A stretch of DNA of 64,000 bases, taken from the NCBI GenBank assembly GCA_905250125.1, contig CAJNOL010000044.1, forward strand, positions 272,362-336,361. The letters are read 5' to 3'. How positions within the stretch are numbered: the stretch's first letter is position 1; each line of letters opens with the position of its first letter. A program made the translations under genes and the position numbers. The notes beneath the pieces are model-generated. The model had not been told where the DNA came from, did no database searches, and worked only from the letters and a program-made list of their open reading frames with translations. This document shows, piece after piece, positions 49,517 to 62,876 of the stretch. The stretch is from Rotaria sordida. Lineage: Eukaryota; Rotifera; Eurotatoria; Philodinida; Philodinidae.

Positions 49517-52500
49517 ATGAGCAGTGAAATAGCTATCAGTACAATTGAAACAGTTAAAAAGAAACTTGAAAAATATAATGCTTCGAAACAAAATGATAAA
49601 GTAAATTTATCTTTTGTTTCATTTTGTTAATTAATTTTAATTTTTAGGTTGAAGAATATCTTCATAAATTGCATAATACATCGATTACTCCTATGTTACT
49701 TCGAGTAATAATCAAATTAAATTTTAAAACAATTATTTTCTTATTTTTCTTTGTTAGGAAACGAAAATAGACGTACTCGTTAATCAACTTGCATCGAATA
49801 AAGAAGCAAGTTATTGCTTAACAGCTAAGAGTCTTCTAAAAAAATGGCAAGATAAAAATCTATTATCAAAAACAACGAATACATCCAAAATTAAAACAAT
49901 AACAAATACGAAAAAATCAGTCGCTGAACATAAACTTTCTGTTAAACGAAAATCTAATGATTATGACGCAATACATTCGAATGCATTAAGGTTAGAAATA
50001 GAAGAAATTAATTGAAGTAAAATTTATTTCTTCTTTAATTTTTCTAGTGAATCTCAATCATCTGATGAATTTAAACATAGTGATCGAGATCAATCATCAT
50101 CAACATCATCGGTTAAAAAACGTAAAGTTCTTTCTCTGGCTGAATATGTTGTGAGTAAAAAACCAATACCATCTTCATTATCTACGGTTGATTCAACTCA
50201 AAATAAATTAACTGATAATCAAATCAAAGAAATCTATGCTCAATTTGATGCTAAATATGAAGAATTGGCTGCTAGTGCGCCGGATCTTGCTAATAATGTT
50301 AATAAGAAATTAAAACAAAATGATAAAATAAACAACAATCGAAATGATTTCATTGCTAATAATCAGAATTTAAAAAAAACAACAATTGAGCAACCCAAAA
50401 CAAAATATAATGACATTTGGGCAGAAGAAGACGATGATGATGATGATGATGATGATGATGATAAAGATGATGATGACAATGCTTATCATAAAGAAGAAAT
50501 TACTAAAAAGTCTCAACCTATTAAAAGCAAACAAACAATGAAGAATAATAATCTTAATATTCAACAGGTAATGCTAAATAATATGAATTATATTTATATT
50601 TTTTGTTTTATTTATATGCCATTGAATGGTTATACAAGTTGACTTTTGTAATTTTTATAAACAAGAGATATTCGATAATTTATATTTTAGGTAAAAGTAC
50701 CATCAGCTACTTCAACAGCAAAAATAGACAATAATTCAATGACTGCAGCGATTGCATCGAGTATTGCTTCTTTAGAACATTCAAAACCATCATCTAATTT
50801 ATCAAAATCAAAATCAATTTCTATTCCAAAAAAACCTGGTATAATTAAAGAGTGAGACGAAAGTTTCTAGACAAAATATTTGACTATTTTTTTGAGTATT
50901 TAAATACATTGAAAGTGAGTGAGAGATAATATATTAGAATGAGAACTTTGTTCTCTTCTTTCAGAATGTATGTTTAGAATTTTTCTGTGACCTTTGACCA
51001 TTGAGCTATAAATAAATCTTGACAAGACTAAAAAAAAAAGGATCTGAAAAGGGAAAAATCTTATTTTTCTGAAGATAAGTCTATATAAAATTAGTTTTGT
51101 AAATATATAGTACTTGAGAGTGATCTCTTCTCTACAAAATGACACAAGAATGAAGAGTTGTAGTTAATCCGTTAAAAAAAAAGTGGCTGAGTTCTGATCG
51201 AGGGCAAATTTTTACTGGAAAAGCAAACATTGAAAAAATAACCATTTTTCTTGTAATAGACTTTAAAAAAGTCTTTACTGCATGTCAACAGTTTGCAAAA
51301 AATTTTATTCAAACATACCGTTTTGTAGTATATCTTTCAATATACTTGATAAAATTTTGTGATACGTCTCAAACAAGTTTCATTTGAAGTTTTCAGTGAA
51401 AAAAAAATGTTGAGTGCTGCCAAGATTTGCTTATAGCTGAATAGTCAAAAGTCACAGAAAAATTTTAAGTATATATTCTCAAAGAGCAAAAAATTCTAAT
51501 TCTAATACACTATGTCTCACTCTTTTTCGATGGATATAAATACACGAAAAATGGTCAAATATTTTTTCTAGAAACTTTTGACCTTCCTCTCATATTTAAA
51601 TTATTCAAAAAAAAAATTTTTATCGTATTTTTTAATATTTAGCTGACAATTTTAATTTTCTTCGTCCAAAACGAGGACGTCAAGCTATTTATTCTGGTGT
51701 ACGCGCTGCTCGTACAAATATTCCATCACTTCAAGATCTTTGCGTTGAAACACTTAAAGATCATGTTGATGGTAAAAGACTTTCTAAACTTTTAAACAAT
51801 TAAATGTGTTTATCTTCTGTATAGATATATGTTATACACATTTTTTTCGACTTCCTTATGATGTAGTTAAACCAATTATTGATGTAGCAACACCTGAACA
51901 ACTTAATGTTATAATTGATAATAATCCAGTATGAATAATTTTTATATTTTTATAGAATCTTTTTTCATTTTATTTGAAGGATTATTATGATGATGTTGAA
52001 CCATTATGGCAAAAATTTTGTTCATTATATTTTAAAGATGCTGAAAGAGAAGAATGTGAAAGTTATTATGAACTTTATTGGGTAAAAAAATAAAATAAAA
52101 TAATTCTTCATTTTAATCAAATATTTGTTAATATTATAGCGTAAATATAATGAAAAAGAACAACGATTACATCAAATAACTGAACTTGCAAAAAGAAAAA
52201 AGGCAGAAACAGTTGATACAGGTAAATTTTATACTGTTATAAATTTCTAATTCAATTTTTTTTCTTCTTATAGCTCGTCATACAAAACCACTTAATATAC
52301 GTCAAACTACTAGCCGTCATAATATCACTTCAAATAAAGTTGCTCGACAAGTTGTTAATCTTCCACCATCAAAGCATAATCGAGGACAAGCAAAAGTTAA
52401 AAGTAATACTGAAATTATCGAAAAAAAGAACAAAAGATTCAGCATCATTTCATCGACAAATTTTTTTTTTTCATTTTGTCAACAACTTTTTTTTCGCTTG

Positions 52501-53782
52501 ACAGATCACCTTTCAATAATTAAGCATTTAGTCGACAAGCTAAGACGCAAGTAATAGAAAATACCAAGAATCAATACTTGCTTATTAAAACTTAATCTAA
52601 AAAGATGGGTTTGAGCGTTAGTCTCCTCTTAACCCCACACCCTTACCAAAGTTATAACTGAACCGATTTTTATCAGTTGGAAAAATTTTTATAGATATGC
52701 TACTTTTCTCTGATAAAACTTGTTGAGAGGAAGTTTGTTTGCTCTTATGAAAATAATTAAGCAGTGTTGTTTCAAAGACTATTAGTTTTATTTTCTTCTG
52801 CTTGTCTACATTGTGTTATTTTTTCTTTATCAAAATATATTTCATTTTTGTAAAAATCACAACCAAAACTAAGTTACTTGAGCTAAACTTATTTCTCATA
52901 TGTTTTAGTAAAGATCAAATTTAAGTTTGGATCGTCGTTCGTAGAAAAATGTTAGATTTGTCTGAAAAGGCTGAATGAGAAAATTCAAGATTTGGAGTTT
53001 AGCTCTTAATTGATGAGTAAATGGCTCTTTTTTTTCGCATTATATATAGGACTATCACATATTCATCTTGGAAAAACCTCACAGATATAAACAACTAGAA
53101 AATGCTATTGCTTCTCGAAGATTTGCAGACAACCTGAATATCAAAATGAACATGAATGCTTTTTAAAGCCATTCCCATTAACTGGTTTACAATGATCCAA
53201 CAAAATGGTCGGACCCAACCAGTTGAAAAATTATCGACCGGTTGTCCTCTGACCAGGTTCATAACCAGAATTTTTCTAAGCCGGATCCACATCAATAGGA
53301 GAATAATTCTTTTGTTTTGCGAAAACGTTTTTTATTCTTATCTCCCTTCTGATATTTTTTTTTTGGTCAGATGGATGCACAGGCACCGCTTGCATCTCTC
53401 TCCTGGTTATGTCCCTGTATCCGCACCCTTATTCGTTTGGATCATCCTCCATAAAACACTAGTATCGATTTACTTCTTCAGTGCTCTATCACGCTCCAAA
53501 AAAAGCAAACTAATTACTTATTGTGTGCTTTAAATTAATCGAGTCTTAACTTGTTGATGAAACGCTTCATCATTAAACTTCAGTCTGTCAAAGGAAGAAA
53601 CAGCTGTCGACAAAATGGAAAAGAATATTTGTCAGCGGAACAGGATCATTAAGGATGTGTTGACGGAATGGGATAATACCAAAATAAAGAAGTAAGTTTT
53701 CTTTTTTCTTTTCTATCTTTTAGAACCAATAATACCACCATTGCTCAAAAAAGCTCTCAAAGTCTATAATGGAAAAAATTAA
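49517..53782 (+). CDS. ELOA: Elongin-A (RNA polymerase II elongation factor)
   Basis: Eleven exons keep frame and give 548 residues (49517-49600, 49648-49704, 49758-49990, 50048-50567, 50691-50838, 51643-51771, 51825-51928, 51980-52081, 52140-52221, 52274-52402, 53724-53782). Elongin A stimulates Pol II elongation and, with elongins B/C and CUL5, can act as a substrate receptor. The N-terminal ~95 residues form a TFIIS-N/LW helical domain ([29 protein letters not shown]). A charged linker with a long Asp run follows (residues ~230-250). The elongin-A homology region carries a BC-box, [10 protein letters not shown] (L377, C381, L385), then [19 protein letters not shown] and the [12 protein letters not shown] block; the C-terminus is [20 protein letters not shown]. 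The family usually has ~600-770 residues, so the linker is short. A palindromic element lies in intron 5; the last intron is 1.3 kb. Confidence 0.85.
50846..51600. mobile_element. Foldback (palindromic) element in ELOA intron 5, ~750 bp
   Basis: The left arm (GTTTCTAGACAAAATATTTG at 50863, then ACATTGAAAGTGAGTGAGA, GTGACCTTTGACCATTGAGC) is mirrored on the right (GTCAAATATTTTTTCTAGAA near 51557, TGAATAGTCAAAAGTCACAG near 51440). The two arms pair along most of their length around a centre near 51220. No coding capacity. The exon 5 donor that keeps frame (CCTG/GTATAA at 50838) is just outside the element. A GTGAGA within its left edge looks like a donor but would give a stop. Confidence 0.75.
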
Positions 53783-54457
53783 AGCATATATGTATATATT
53801 ATTATTCATGCTCATGATAACACTATGCACCTCATGTTTTTCATTTTTCTTTTCTTTTTTGTTCTTTTTTTTTGACAGAAATACCACTATTTTTTATTCC
53901 ATAATATTCATTCTTACCATAGGACAAAATCGAATTTATATAATTATTTTTAGTTTTTGGTTTGTTATATGTAATAGTAAATCAAACACAAAAAAAAAGA
54001 CGTTCTTGGGTGCATGCATTTTTTTTCTGTAGTTTGTTTTGTGTATAACAAACAGACAGGTGCCATTTAGTTTAAAGGTGTATGTTTATTTATTTTTTGT
54101 TTCAATTCTTAAACTATTTATATGATGATCAATGTAAATAAAATTAAAATAAACATTGATTGACGATTTCAAAAAAACTAAATAACAAAATAACATTGTT
54201 TTTCTAGATGATAAAAAATTATTAACAATAGGTAATTATTTTTCTTTTTTTTTTCGACTTTTGTTTTTTTAGAGTAAAAATACAAGTTTATATTTCTAGT
54301 TACTTCAAAACGTTGATTTATCTTTTTTTTCTTGTCGCTTCAATCCATTGTACATATTTATTATCTTATTTATTTTCTCAGCACCAAAACAAAACAAGAA
54401 ACAACAATAAAAGCCATTATATATTATTTTAATCTTTCCAGTGTTTTTATTTAAACT
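53783..54457. other. Intergenic region between ELOA and STRAP
   Basis: AT-rich 3' flank of ELOA and 5' flank of STRAP. A TAATCTTTCCAG acceptor-like string about 17 bp before the STRAP ATG is the only signal I can point to. Confidence 0.5.
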
Positions 54458-56355
54458 ATGTCAACAACAACTGTTCGTCAAGTACCCATTACATGCAACG
54501 GTCACACTAGACCAGGTTAATTAAAACATGAATGACAATTCTTGAAACGAATTATTTTTCTTCTGTTTTTCTTTTAGTCGTTGATCTTCGTTTTAGTGAT
54601 ATAACAAAATACAGCTACTTTCTCATAAGCGCTTGCAAAGGTAAATTTTAATATATTTGGATATAAAATTTTGTAGAATTCACATACATTTTCGAAGAGA
54701 ATAGTGAGTGTCAGTTTGAAATCGAAGTTTTGCAACTTTCTCTCCCTGCCCCATTGCAGATCTTGTCACAACGATGATTTCAACCGTTGAAAACAGCATC
54801 TTAAATGGCCTGAAACGGTTATAAAACGGCGCATTACTACATTAATTTTCTTTCGCTAGCAAGCAGTTATCGTTGCTCCTACTATGTTCATCGTTTTATA
54901 TCGTTTACGGCGCTGTTCTCTTCGACCTCAACTAGTAACCGGAGTTGAAGGTCATTGATTAAGTTTCTATAGTAATCACACCTGTAAATCAATCATTTTA
55001 GTATTGCTATCACTCGTAGTTACACAGGTAAAAATCAGAGATTTGCATAGCGAACAACATTGATGAAATTTTACGATCAAAGAGAGAAGCAAACAAAGGG
55101 AACAGTGTAGAATTAAAGTATTAATATGTACACTAATAATAGTGAGGCAATGTTTTAATGTAGGAAAATGTATGTGAGTTCCATATTTCAATTTCAAAGG
55201 GGCTTCACTAACAAATTATTTTTCAATTTTTTTCTTTCAAACAATTTCTAGATGGTATACCAATGCTACGCGAAGGTGATACAGGCGATTGGTAAGAACT
55301 TTTTTTTTTGCTTTATATAATGGATAAATATTTATTGTATGTTTTATAGGATTGGAAGTTTTATTGGTCATAAAGGAGCTGTATGGGGAGCAACTATAAC
55401 AGGAAATGCTGAATTAGCTGCAACAGCTGGCTCTGATTTTACTGCAAAATTATGGGATGCAAGTACGGGTGCTGAATTACAAACATTCGAACATAAACAT
55501 ATTGTACGTTCTGTTGATTTTTCATCGATAAATAAAGAATGGTTGTTAACGGGATCAAATGAAAAATTAATTAAAATTTATGATGTGACTGCACCAACAG
55601 GTTGGTTTATTTATTTCTTAATAAAGAAAAATAATATTTTAAAGTTGATTATTTGTTTTTTTTGAAGAACCAGTGAAAGTTTTCAATGGTCATACAGGTG
55701 CAGTTAAAAAAGCAATTTTTATGGATGCAAAACGAATTTGTACAGCATCCGATGATAAAACCATAAAGTAAGATTAAAATTGACATAAATCAAATCAATG
55801 TGTGTCGTTTTTTCAAAGAATCTTTGATATTGACTCAGGAAATTGCATATCAACTATTGATTTTCCTTCACCACCAAATAGTATTGAAATTTCACGTGAT
55901 GGTCAAGCTTCATTGCTTATTACACATGGCAAAAAAGTAGAAATCTATGATGGCAATAAGTATGTTAATTTTAGTTTATCAATCTTCTTTTAATCGATTT
56001 AATTTCATAGTTTAAATAAATTACAATCATTTGAAATGCCATGTGAAATGAATACAGCTTCATTTCATCCAACTGCACGTGAATTTGTTTGTGGTGGATT
56101 AGATTTTCGTATTTATAAATATAATTTTGAAACGGGTATTGAACTTGGTAAATATTAATACAAACAAACTTTCTTCGAAAAAAATCTATTTTTATTTTTA
56201 TAGAGTCATACAAAGGTCATTTTGGTCCAATACATTGTATGTCATATTCACCTGATGGTCAAATTTATGCATCAGGTAGTGAAGATGGAACATTACGTTT
56301 ATGGCAAAATACAGTTGGCATAACTTATGGTTTGTGGGAAATGGTTAATGTATAA
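54458..56355 (+). CDS. STRAP: STRAP (unrip), WD40-repeat protein
   Basis: Eight exons (54458-54515, 54578-54640, 55252-55291, 55350-55600, 55668-55767, 55819-55959, 56011-56147, 56204-56355) give 313 residues; animal STRAP is ~330-350. STRAP is a beta-propeller scaffold of the SMN complex and a partner of TGF-beta receptor/SMAD7 signalling. Seen here: N-terminal [21 protein letters not shown]-like [20 protein letters not shown], and successive WD repeats with [53 protein letters not shown] and [16 protein letters not shown]...[12 protein letters not shown], then YGLWEM near the end. These match STRAP more closely than other WD40 families. The third intron is ~610 bp; the others are short. The C-terminal tail of vertebrate STRAP is missing. 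Confidence 0.92.
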
Positions 56356-56939
56356 GATTGGCAATATCATTCTCATACATGTTGCTTTCTTTTTTTTGCC
56401 TGGTGATCTATTGTTATTCTTTTTTTGTCTTTCTTAATATTTGTGCGTGTGTATGTGCTTATACGGAACATTAAGTCAGTTAAAAACAAAAGAATCAGTA
56501 ACAACAAAGAACAACAACAATAAAAAAAAAATATGTAAGTGGATGAAAGACAACTTATTTTCTTTATGATGTGAAGAAGTTTAATAATGACAACAATAGT
56601 TTATTTTCTCAATCTTAGCTCGTAATATTTTCAAAAATAAGAGAAAAATAAGTCGAATGAATATGTTGACATATGAACAAGTAACGACTAGTACAGCTTT
56701 TATAGCTATCGTTATGCGACAACTAATTTAAGCGATGATGAATATAAGTGTATAATAGAGTTCTGCAACCCAGCTGGATGCCGGGCATGATCTCGTACCA
56801 GAGCCCGATCCAATCATTCATGAGATCTCGAGGTTTCAAAATATTTTTTTCCTTTTCAAACTGCTAATTTATAGAAAAGAATAGGAGTGAAAATCTGTTC
56901 GATCATGATTGAGCAACTTATTGTACTTGAGAACAGATC
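56356..56939. other. Gene-free stretch after STRAP
   Basis: Probable STRAP 3' UTR and flank, AT-rich, then a short less AT-rich patch near 56770-56840 (GATCTCGTACCAGAGCCCGA) of unknown nature. No gene seen. Confidence 0.45.
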
Positions 56940-57278
56940 ACAGAAGTGGAAAACGATATTGTTCTACTAAAAGAATCCATTTTTAATGAAAACTCATTTG
57001 CAGATAATGATGAACCATATGACGAAGTAACTAAATACATGGAGAATAAAATGAGTTATCAAAAAGGTGAACATATGTTATTGTGATGGAAAAAGCAATC
57101 TTGTATCTATCCACAATTGTGACGTTTGACACCAATGTTGCGGCCTATTTTAATGTCATCAGCAATAAGCAAACATATGCTTAGAGAAATTGATCGGATT
57201 CTCAAAGTAGAAGGACATCAAGTGAATCCTGATTCACTTGCTTTTTTTTTGTTGCTATTCATGGAAGAAACTAAATAG
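56940..57278 (+). pseudogene. hAT transposase C-terminal relic
   Basis: A plus-strand frame with two in-frame stops reads LLKESIFNENSFADNDEPYD, EVTKYMENKM, then WKKQSCIYPQL, MSSAISKHMLREIDRILKVE and HQVNPDSLAFFLLLFMEET. The order 'DEV..Y', 'W...YP.L', 'SSA.SKR....IDRI.......NPDS....L.FM' is that of the hAT dimerisation domain. The stops (near 57084 and 57120) make it a dead fragment. It bears no evident relation to the non-autonomous hAT-like element at 26.7-28.1 kb. Confidence 0.6.
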
Positions 57279-60200
57279 CATACTTTTTCATATAAAATAA
57301 AAGTTTGAAAACCGTATGATGACTGTGACAGTATCTACTACATGTCGATTAGCTTCATCCGTGTACCGAGTACAGCTATTCGGATACAGATCCGGTTGCA
57401 AAAGTCACACTCGTACAAGAGATTAGTGTGTAAGTGCAACAAAGTTACTCATAGTTGAATGCATATGTACTGCGTTATATCAGACAAGTATTGTCAAAAT
57501 AACGTAGTATCTAAAGTTTTAATGAGTTTCATAGTAAGCAGATGTTTTCGTATTGTTATTGCAAAAATCGATCCAAATGAATCTATGTTTTTTACATGAA
57601 TATAATATGACTGATTGTTTAGATTTGCAAGAGAGCCTATTTATTGATGTTATTCTAAGAGTTGATGTGCTTGATATTCATTTCAATTTGTATAATTAAG
57701 AACCACTTGTATATGTTGATTTTTAATCAAGTAATAGTTTTACACAATCAAGTGAGCTTCAAACATATAAATAGAAACGATTATGAATAGTTTCTATTTG
57801 TTACCGCTAGTACTAGCAATATTGGTCTTTTTATTTCATTCCATTTCGACCTTTTTAAAAATATGTTCAGTGAAAGAAGAAAATGAATTTGTTTTTTCTT
57901 CAATTTAAAATAAAAATAATGAATACTTTTTATTATTCAATATAGATTCTATTGATATACTTTTAGTCATATATCAACAGTATATTATTATATGAATTCA
58001 ATAAACATGTATAGTCATTTGCATCTTCTTGTTCTGATTACGAAAGTTTTTATTCATAGTCTATATACATTGTGTAAGTCTAATGGTAATCAATGTCAAC
58101 AAACTGCATATCATGGATCAGTTAATCGTAAACTTGGTATATATTATACCTTATGACATCATATAATGCTAAGCCGCTGCAGTTTGATGTGATAAAAAAA
58201 AAAGAGTAGAACAAATAAAAAAAATAAAATATATACACATATGGCATTGATAAACAGATTAAACGAAAGGTTTCATCTTTCAAGACTTTCATTTGAAGGT
58301 AACACTTGAGTTAAACATGAACAATGAATAGCAGAAATGAGGCATTATCAAAGTTAAGTGCAATGAACAAATAGAAACGACATCATTATTCAAGTTAGTA
58401 TGAATAATTTGCTCAGCTGAAATCAGTACAAATAAATCATTATTTGTTTCATACAGTTAAAATAAATTGATCAAGCATAATTCTTTAAGTTCAAGAACAA
58501 TACAATTTCATTAAAAGAAATTTCTATATCATTCTGATTGAGTGATAACATGAATTTAACTATTAGATCTATTGATTAATGATGTTTTCGTTAAGTAATT
58601 ATTCATAATATACAATAGAAGACTAACTATCAAATAAATTTATACTACATCTTTTCTTTTTCTCTATAGTTACAAATTTTGTCCAATATTAAATTCATCA
58701 TAAACAACAAAAAAAAAATATATAGTTCTCATTTAACATAGCAATTGTTTGTTTGATCCAATGAGAAATAAAAACACGATGACATTTGTTCAGCTTCTGT
58801 GTATATTACAATATACATTTAGAAATATAAAAGTTCAAAAAGCACTCATATATATATATGAACTATATGGTCATAAAAGAATTTATACTATAGCATACGC
58901 CTTCTATCGTCAATGGATGTACAGTAATAAAAAAAAAAGAGTTCAGACTTTTTTTCTCTCGTGCTCTCTTTCTGATAAGAGATACGATCCATTATGCTCG
59001 TTTTTTTCTTCCTCTCTGGTTCGTTTATAACAAGCGAACATCGTTTATCATTCGAATAAGTATTTCCAGGGTGTGAACATTCAATCAACATTCATCTGTG
59101 TATGTGCATAGAAAATTAAACCAAGCTAGTTCGTTCTCTCAAATTTATTTATTTAAATATAAATAATAATAATTCTATGATTGGTAAGTTTTTTTGACGT
59201 AATTTTCGAGTAAATGACACCTGCTGTCATCAAAATAGACTTTATTACTTGGTCATCCATTCGATAGAATTAGTTGTCTTGTTGATTAGAACGACTGTTG
59301 TCATACTATAAAAAATGTTTAATCATATTTTCTCTTCATTCCACTCGCCAGGGGGCAAACACTTGTGTCTGCTCTTCTTAGTCTTGTATATATATGTGTG
59401 TGTGCCATTACTAGCATTTTTCTCAAGAAGGTACCTATCCTATATTCTTCGTGAAGGCTTCTTCTTCTTTTCTTTCCATTGCTCGTTAATCATGATAAAT
59501 GTTCAATTAGCGTCGTCTATTTTAATTGTTCCTGTCTGCTTCATGAATGCTTGTGATGATCATGACATTTTCCTATTTGTTTGTTTTGCTGAATATACAA
59601 GAACATGATATCGAGTCATCTTGAATTTGTCAGTATACACCAGCACAATATTGCCGACATCATCATCAAAAACAAAAGAAAAAGAACGAAGAGAAACAAG
59701 AGAGATTAAAAGAAAAAGTTCAACGAGAAGAATACAGACAGATATCCGGGCACGCGACAATTAGGATCAAAATTGTCTGCATCTGTACAATGATTGTACA
59801 TGGCAGCTTTTAGGTCAAAGTCTGTTTCCGGTATAGATCAACCATACACGCATAAACTGACCCAAAAAAAGGACTATTCAAATAGTTGACTTTGTAGTTT
59901 ATATTCCATCATTACTAATCTGATTATCTCATGTCAAATGATTAGAAAATTAAAAGATATACGTATATAAATGACATGTATATTTTCACACGAAACGGTC
60001 TACTAGTCAATGCAACAGCTTACTTTCCTTATTATGTTGACAAGATTATGAATGTCGAGACATTCCACATCGATTATATGTCTTCTTTTTTTTTTCTCTC
60101 TATGCTCTTACATATCGAGAATGTCCACTTTTTTTTTCTTTTTCTCCTCCTCCTCTCCAATCAATCTACAATCTAGTCTGATTGACCCCTTAGCACAAGA

Positions 60201-60862
60201 TAATCGAACATATTGTGTCCTCTTCTTGCATATTATACGAGTTGATGCAAGAAAAATCTCACGAAATTCCTGAATTAATTGTTGTCTCACGATCTGATGC
60301 CTTCCATTTGTATGGGTAAGTTTTATTTCCTTTGATCTTTGCCGTGATGATTACTATTGTTGTTATTGTTATTTAAAAAAAAGAAAAGAAAGAAATGAAA
60401 TAAAAAAAAATACTCATCAATCAGGCTGACGCACTAATCTACCCTACAATTTCTCTACGTGTTCTCGGACTACCTATGAATGTATATAAAATCGATGACA
60501 TAAGTTATATACAAGTTTGAAAGATTACATGACACATATATATATACATATGTATATACAAAGACTAGTGTATACAATAATCATGGCGTGCGTTTACTTC
60601 GCACCAACTTGCAATTAAACTCGATCAAAATGATATACTTCTCGGTGTTATTGTAAAGTCTAAAAGAAAAAAATTGGAGAGAGAGAGAGAGAGAGAGAGT
60701 ATGTTGTGTCTGTTCTTCAAGAAAATGAACTTTCAATAGTCAATAGTTGCGTCTGAACCAGAAAGAAAGAGAACAAGCAATTTTCTACTATTCTTGCTGC
60801 TTCATCATCATCATCACTCTTCTCAATGTCTTTAGTAGATCGATGCAAGTGATTCTATACAG
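57279..60862. other. Gene-free stretch with simple repeats
   Basis: A long AT-rich region without a supportable gene. It holds several (AT)n runs, for example near 58850 and 60537. The right end should contain the promoter of the membrane-protein gene at 60863. Confidence 0.5.
60677..60699. repeat. (GA)n microsatellite
   Basis: About eleven GA dinucleotides in a row, some 165 bp upstream of the start codon of the membrane-protein gene. Confidence 0.9.
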
Positions 60863-62378
60863 ATGGCCAGTGGCTACGCGTGTCAACGTTGTTCACAATT
60901 ACCTCCTCCACCTCCAATGTTTACTATCAGTCCACCACCAAATATATTATCAATTGAAGCTCGTTGTTCATTACCTTCATTATCACCATCATCAATTGAT
61001 AATAAGAAAAGCACTTCATCATCTTCTATATCAATTGTTTTGGGAATTATAATTGCTTTTCTTATCACATTTAGTACTATTGTCTTGATCAAGTAAGTAA
61101 AATTTTTCTTATTCTCAAATCATTCATTATAAAGTCTCTCAGGTGTTGAATACGTGATTTAATTTCCATAATGAACAAATGACACTCATCTCTATTGTGA
61201 AATAATCATAAATATATATATAGGCACACACGCACTCATTTGTCTTTCTCAGCAGGATATTGAAAGTCATGATTTATTTTTCTGCATAGCACGTACACAT
61301 TGTTTATTCTAATAAAAAATAGACAATGGCAAAATATTGATCCAATTTGTCCTATACGCGTGTATGAACATACGTACTGAATAAACACATGAGATATATA
61401 CATATGATAACATCCTTGTTATCGATAAATGATGAGAACAAGAATATTATTATGTATTGAACATTTGTCGAAAATATGTTTTTGTTTTTATTTTTTATTT
61501 TGTGTGTAGAAAACGACGACAAAGACACAAATCAAGATTTGATGATACAATGAAGGCTGCTTCTTTGTCCGTCAAATTCAATAGACATCATCAACATAAT
61601 AATAATAATAATAATCATCATCGTCATCACCATCATCATCAAAATCGAACAGTACGTCTTCTCATGACATAGAATGAACTAGCAGAGAAAAAAAGCATAT
61701 GTAATGCTTTCTTATCATACAAAAGGGGTGTGAATCTTTATAAATCTATCATGCAAGGGTAATCGGATAGACGGACAGACGTTCAAACAATTTGAACAGC
61801 TGACCAACTTTTGAATTAATATTGCCAATGGCAAGATAAACGATAAAAGAAAAACAGATCCAACAATTTGTTCTTTTTTTTTTAAATTTTCATTTAAATA
61901 ATTTCTATTTCCATTTTAGAAATTTACTCCATTATTAAGCGATAGTTGCAGTAGTGATCAAGCATCTAGTACACCACCAAATGAATATCCATGTACAAAT
62001 GGTGTCATTGAACCTCTTTTAACATCTGATGTACATCATGAATATGAACAAATAAAATCTGATTATTCATTATCTGAATCATTACATTACTATTGTCTTA
62101 TCTATTGTCGTCAATGTTCAAATTATCATCCTACATCATCATCTTCATCAAGTTCATCATCATTATGTCCTCGACCAAATCTTATCCGACCATATTATTT
62201 ACCGTTATCTACTAATCCAACATGTCAACATCAATGTTCATGTTATCATCGAACATATTATCAACCAAATGATAATCGTTTTTTTGAACTTCAACCAATG
62301 TTAATGACAAGAATTGATAATAATAGTGAAGATTCAAATAATCATTTGAAATTTATTGAAGAAAAACTACCAATTTAA
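60863..62378 (+). CDS. Single-pass membrane protein with His-rich cytoplasmic tail
   Basis: Three exons (60863-61092, 61510-61651, 61920-62378) give 276 residues. The first ~52 residues are Pro- and Ser-rich with a CQRC motif near residue 7. A strong membrane segment follows at ~53-77 (SISIVLGIIIAFLITFSTIV), then a stop-transfer KKRRQRHK. The tail has an Asn/His low-complexity stretch, a Ser run, and a C-terminal region with many Cys and Tyr (YYCLIYCRQC, CQHQCSCYHRTYYQ) that might be palmitoylated or bind adaptors. There is no clear signal peptide, so it may be a reverse signal-anchor protein, or an upstream coding exon may be missing: TATACAG sits right before the ATG. The Cys/Pro-rich, single-span layout recalls Shisa- or WBP1/VOPP1-type proteins, but I cannot confirm that. 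Confidence 0.65.
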
Positions 62379-62876
62379 ATAAGAATTATTGTTAATTTTC
62401 GATTTTTTGTTTTTTTTTTTGTTTTAACCCTGTGATTATATTCGTTTGTTTGTATTTATATGTGCTGTGGTTTGTATTACAAAGAGGAGAAGCAAAAAAA
62501 AAAAGAAAGATTTCGATTGTCTAAATCGACAGATGGCATACATTGACTGAAAATTTCAACGACATGTACAATTTTCAATTAGGACTGAATCAGTAGAATA
62601 AAGAATGGATAATAGTTTTAGTTCTATTTGAAAAAATATGTAGAAATTTGTAAATAAATAATTTTCTATAGTAATAAGAATTTCAAGAAAAGTCAAGATT
62701 GTAGAAGTTTTTCATTACGTATACAATAAGAAAGAAAAGAAAAACAAAATATAAATATACGATGTACTGACAAACTGTTGAATAGAAGAAAAAAAATTTC
62801 CAACATTGATAAGATTCAAAAACATTCGACCAAGGTGGTTAAATAGTATTAAATTATTATATTTACAAATTATAAA
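62379..62876. other. Intergenic region
   Basis: 3' flank of the membrane-protein gene and 5' flank of the next gene; AT-rich, no feature supported. Confidence 0.5.

Noticed and set aside
53095-53533. Open frames on both strands in the last ELOA intron (66 and 125 residues).
   Set aside because: They overlap each other, carry no known motif and lie in an intron; not supported.
53630-53662. GCGGAACAGGATCATTAAGG resembles the 3' end of 18S rRNA (GCGGAAGGATCATTA).
   Set aside because: Only about 15 bases match, with an insertion, and there is no other rRNA sequence around; likely chance.
60108-60290. Minus-strand open frame encoding a Lys/Glu-rich peptide.
   Set aside because: It comes from pyrimidine-rich simple sequence and has no homology or splice context.
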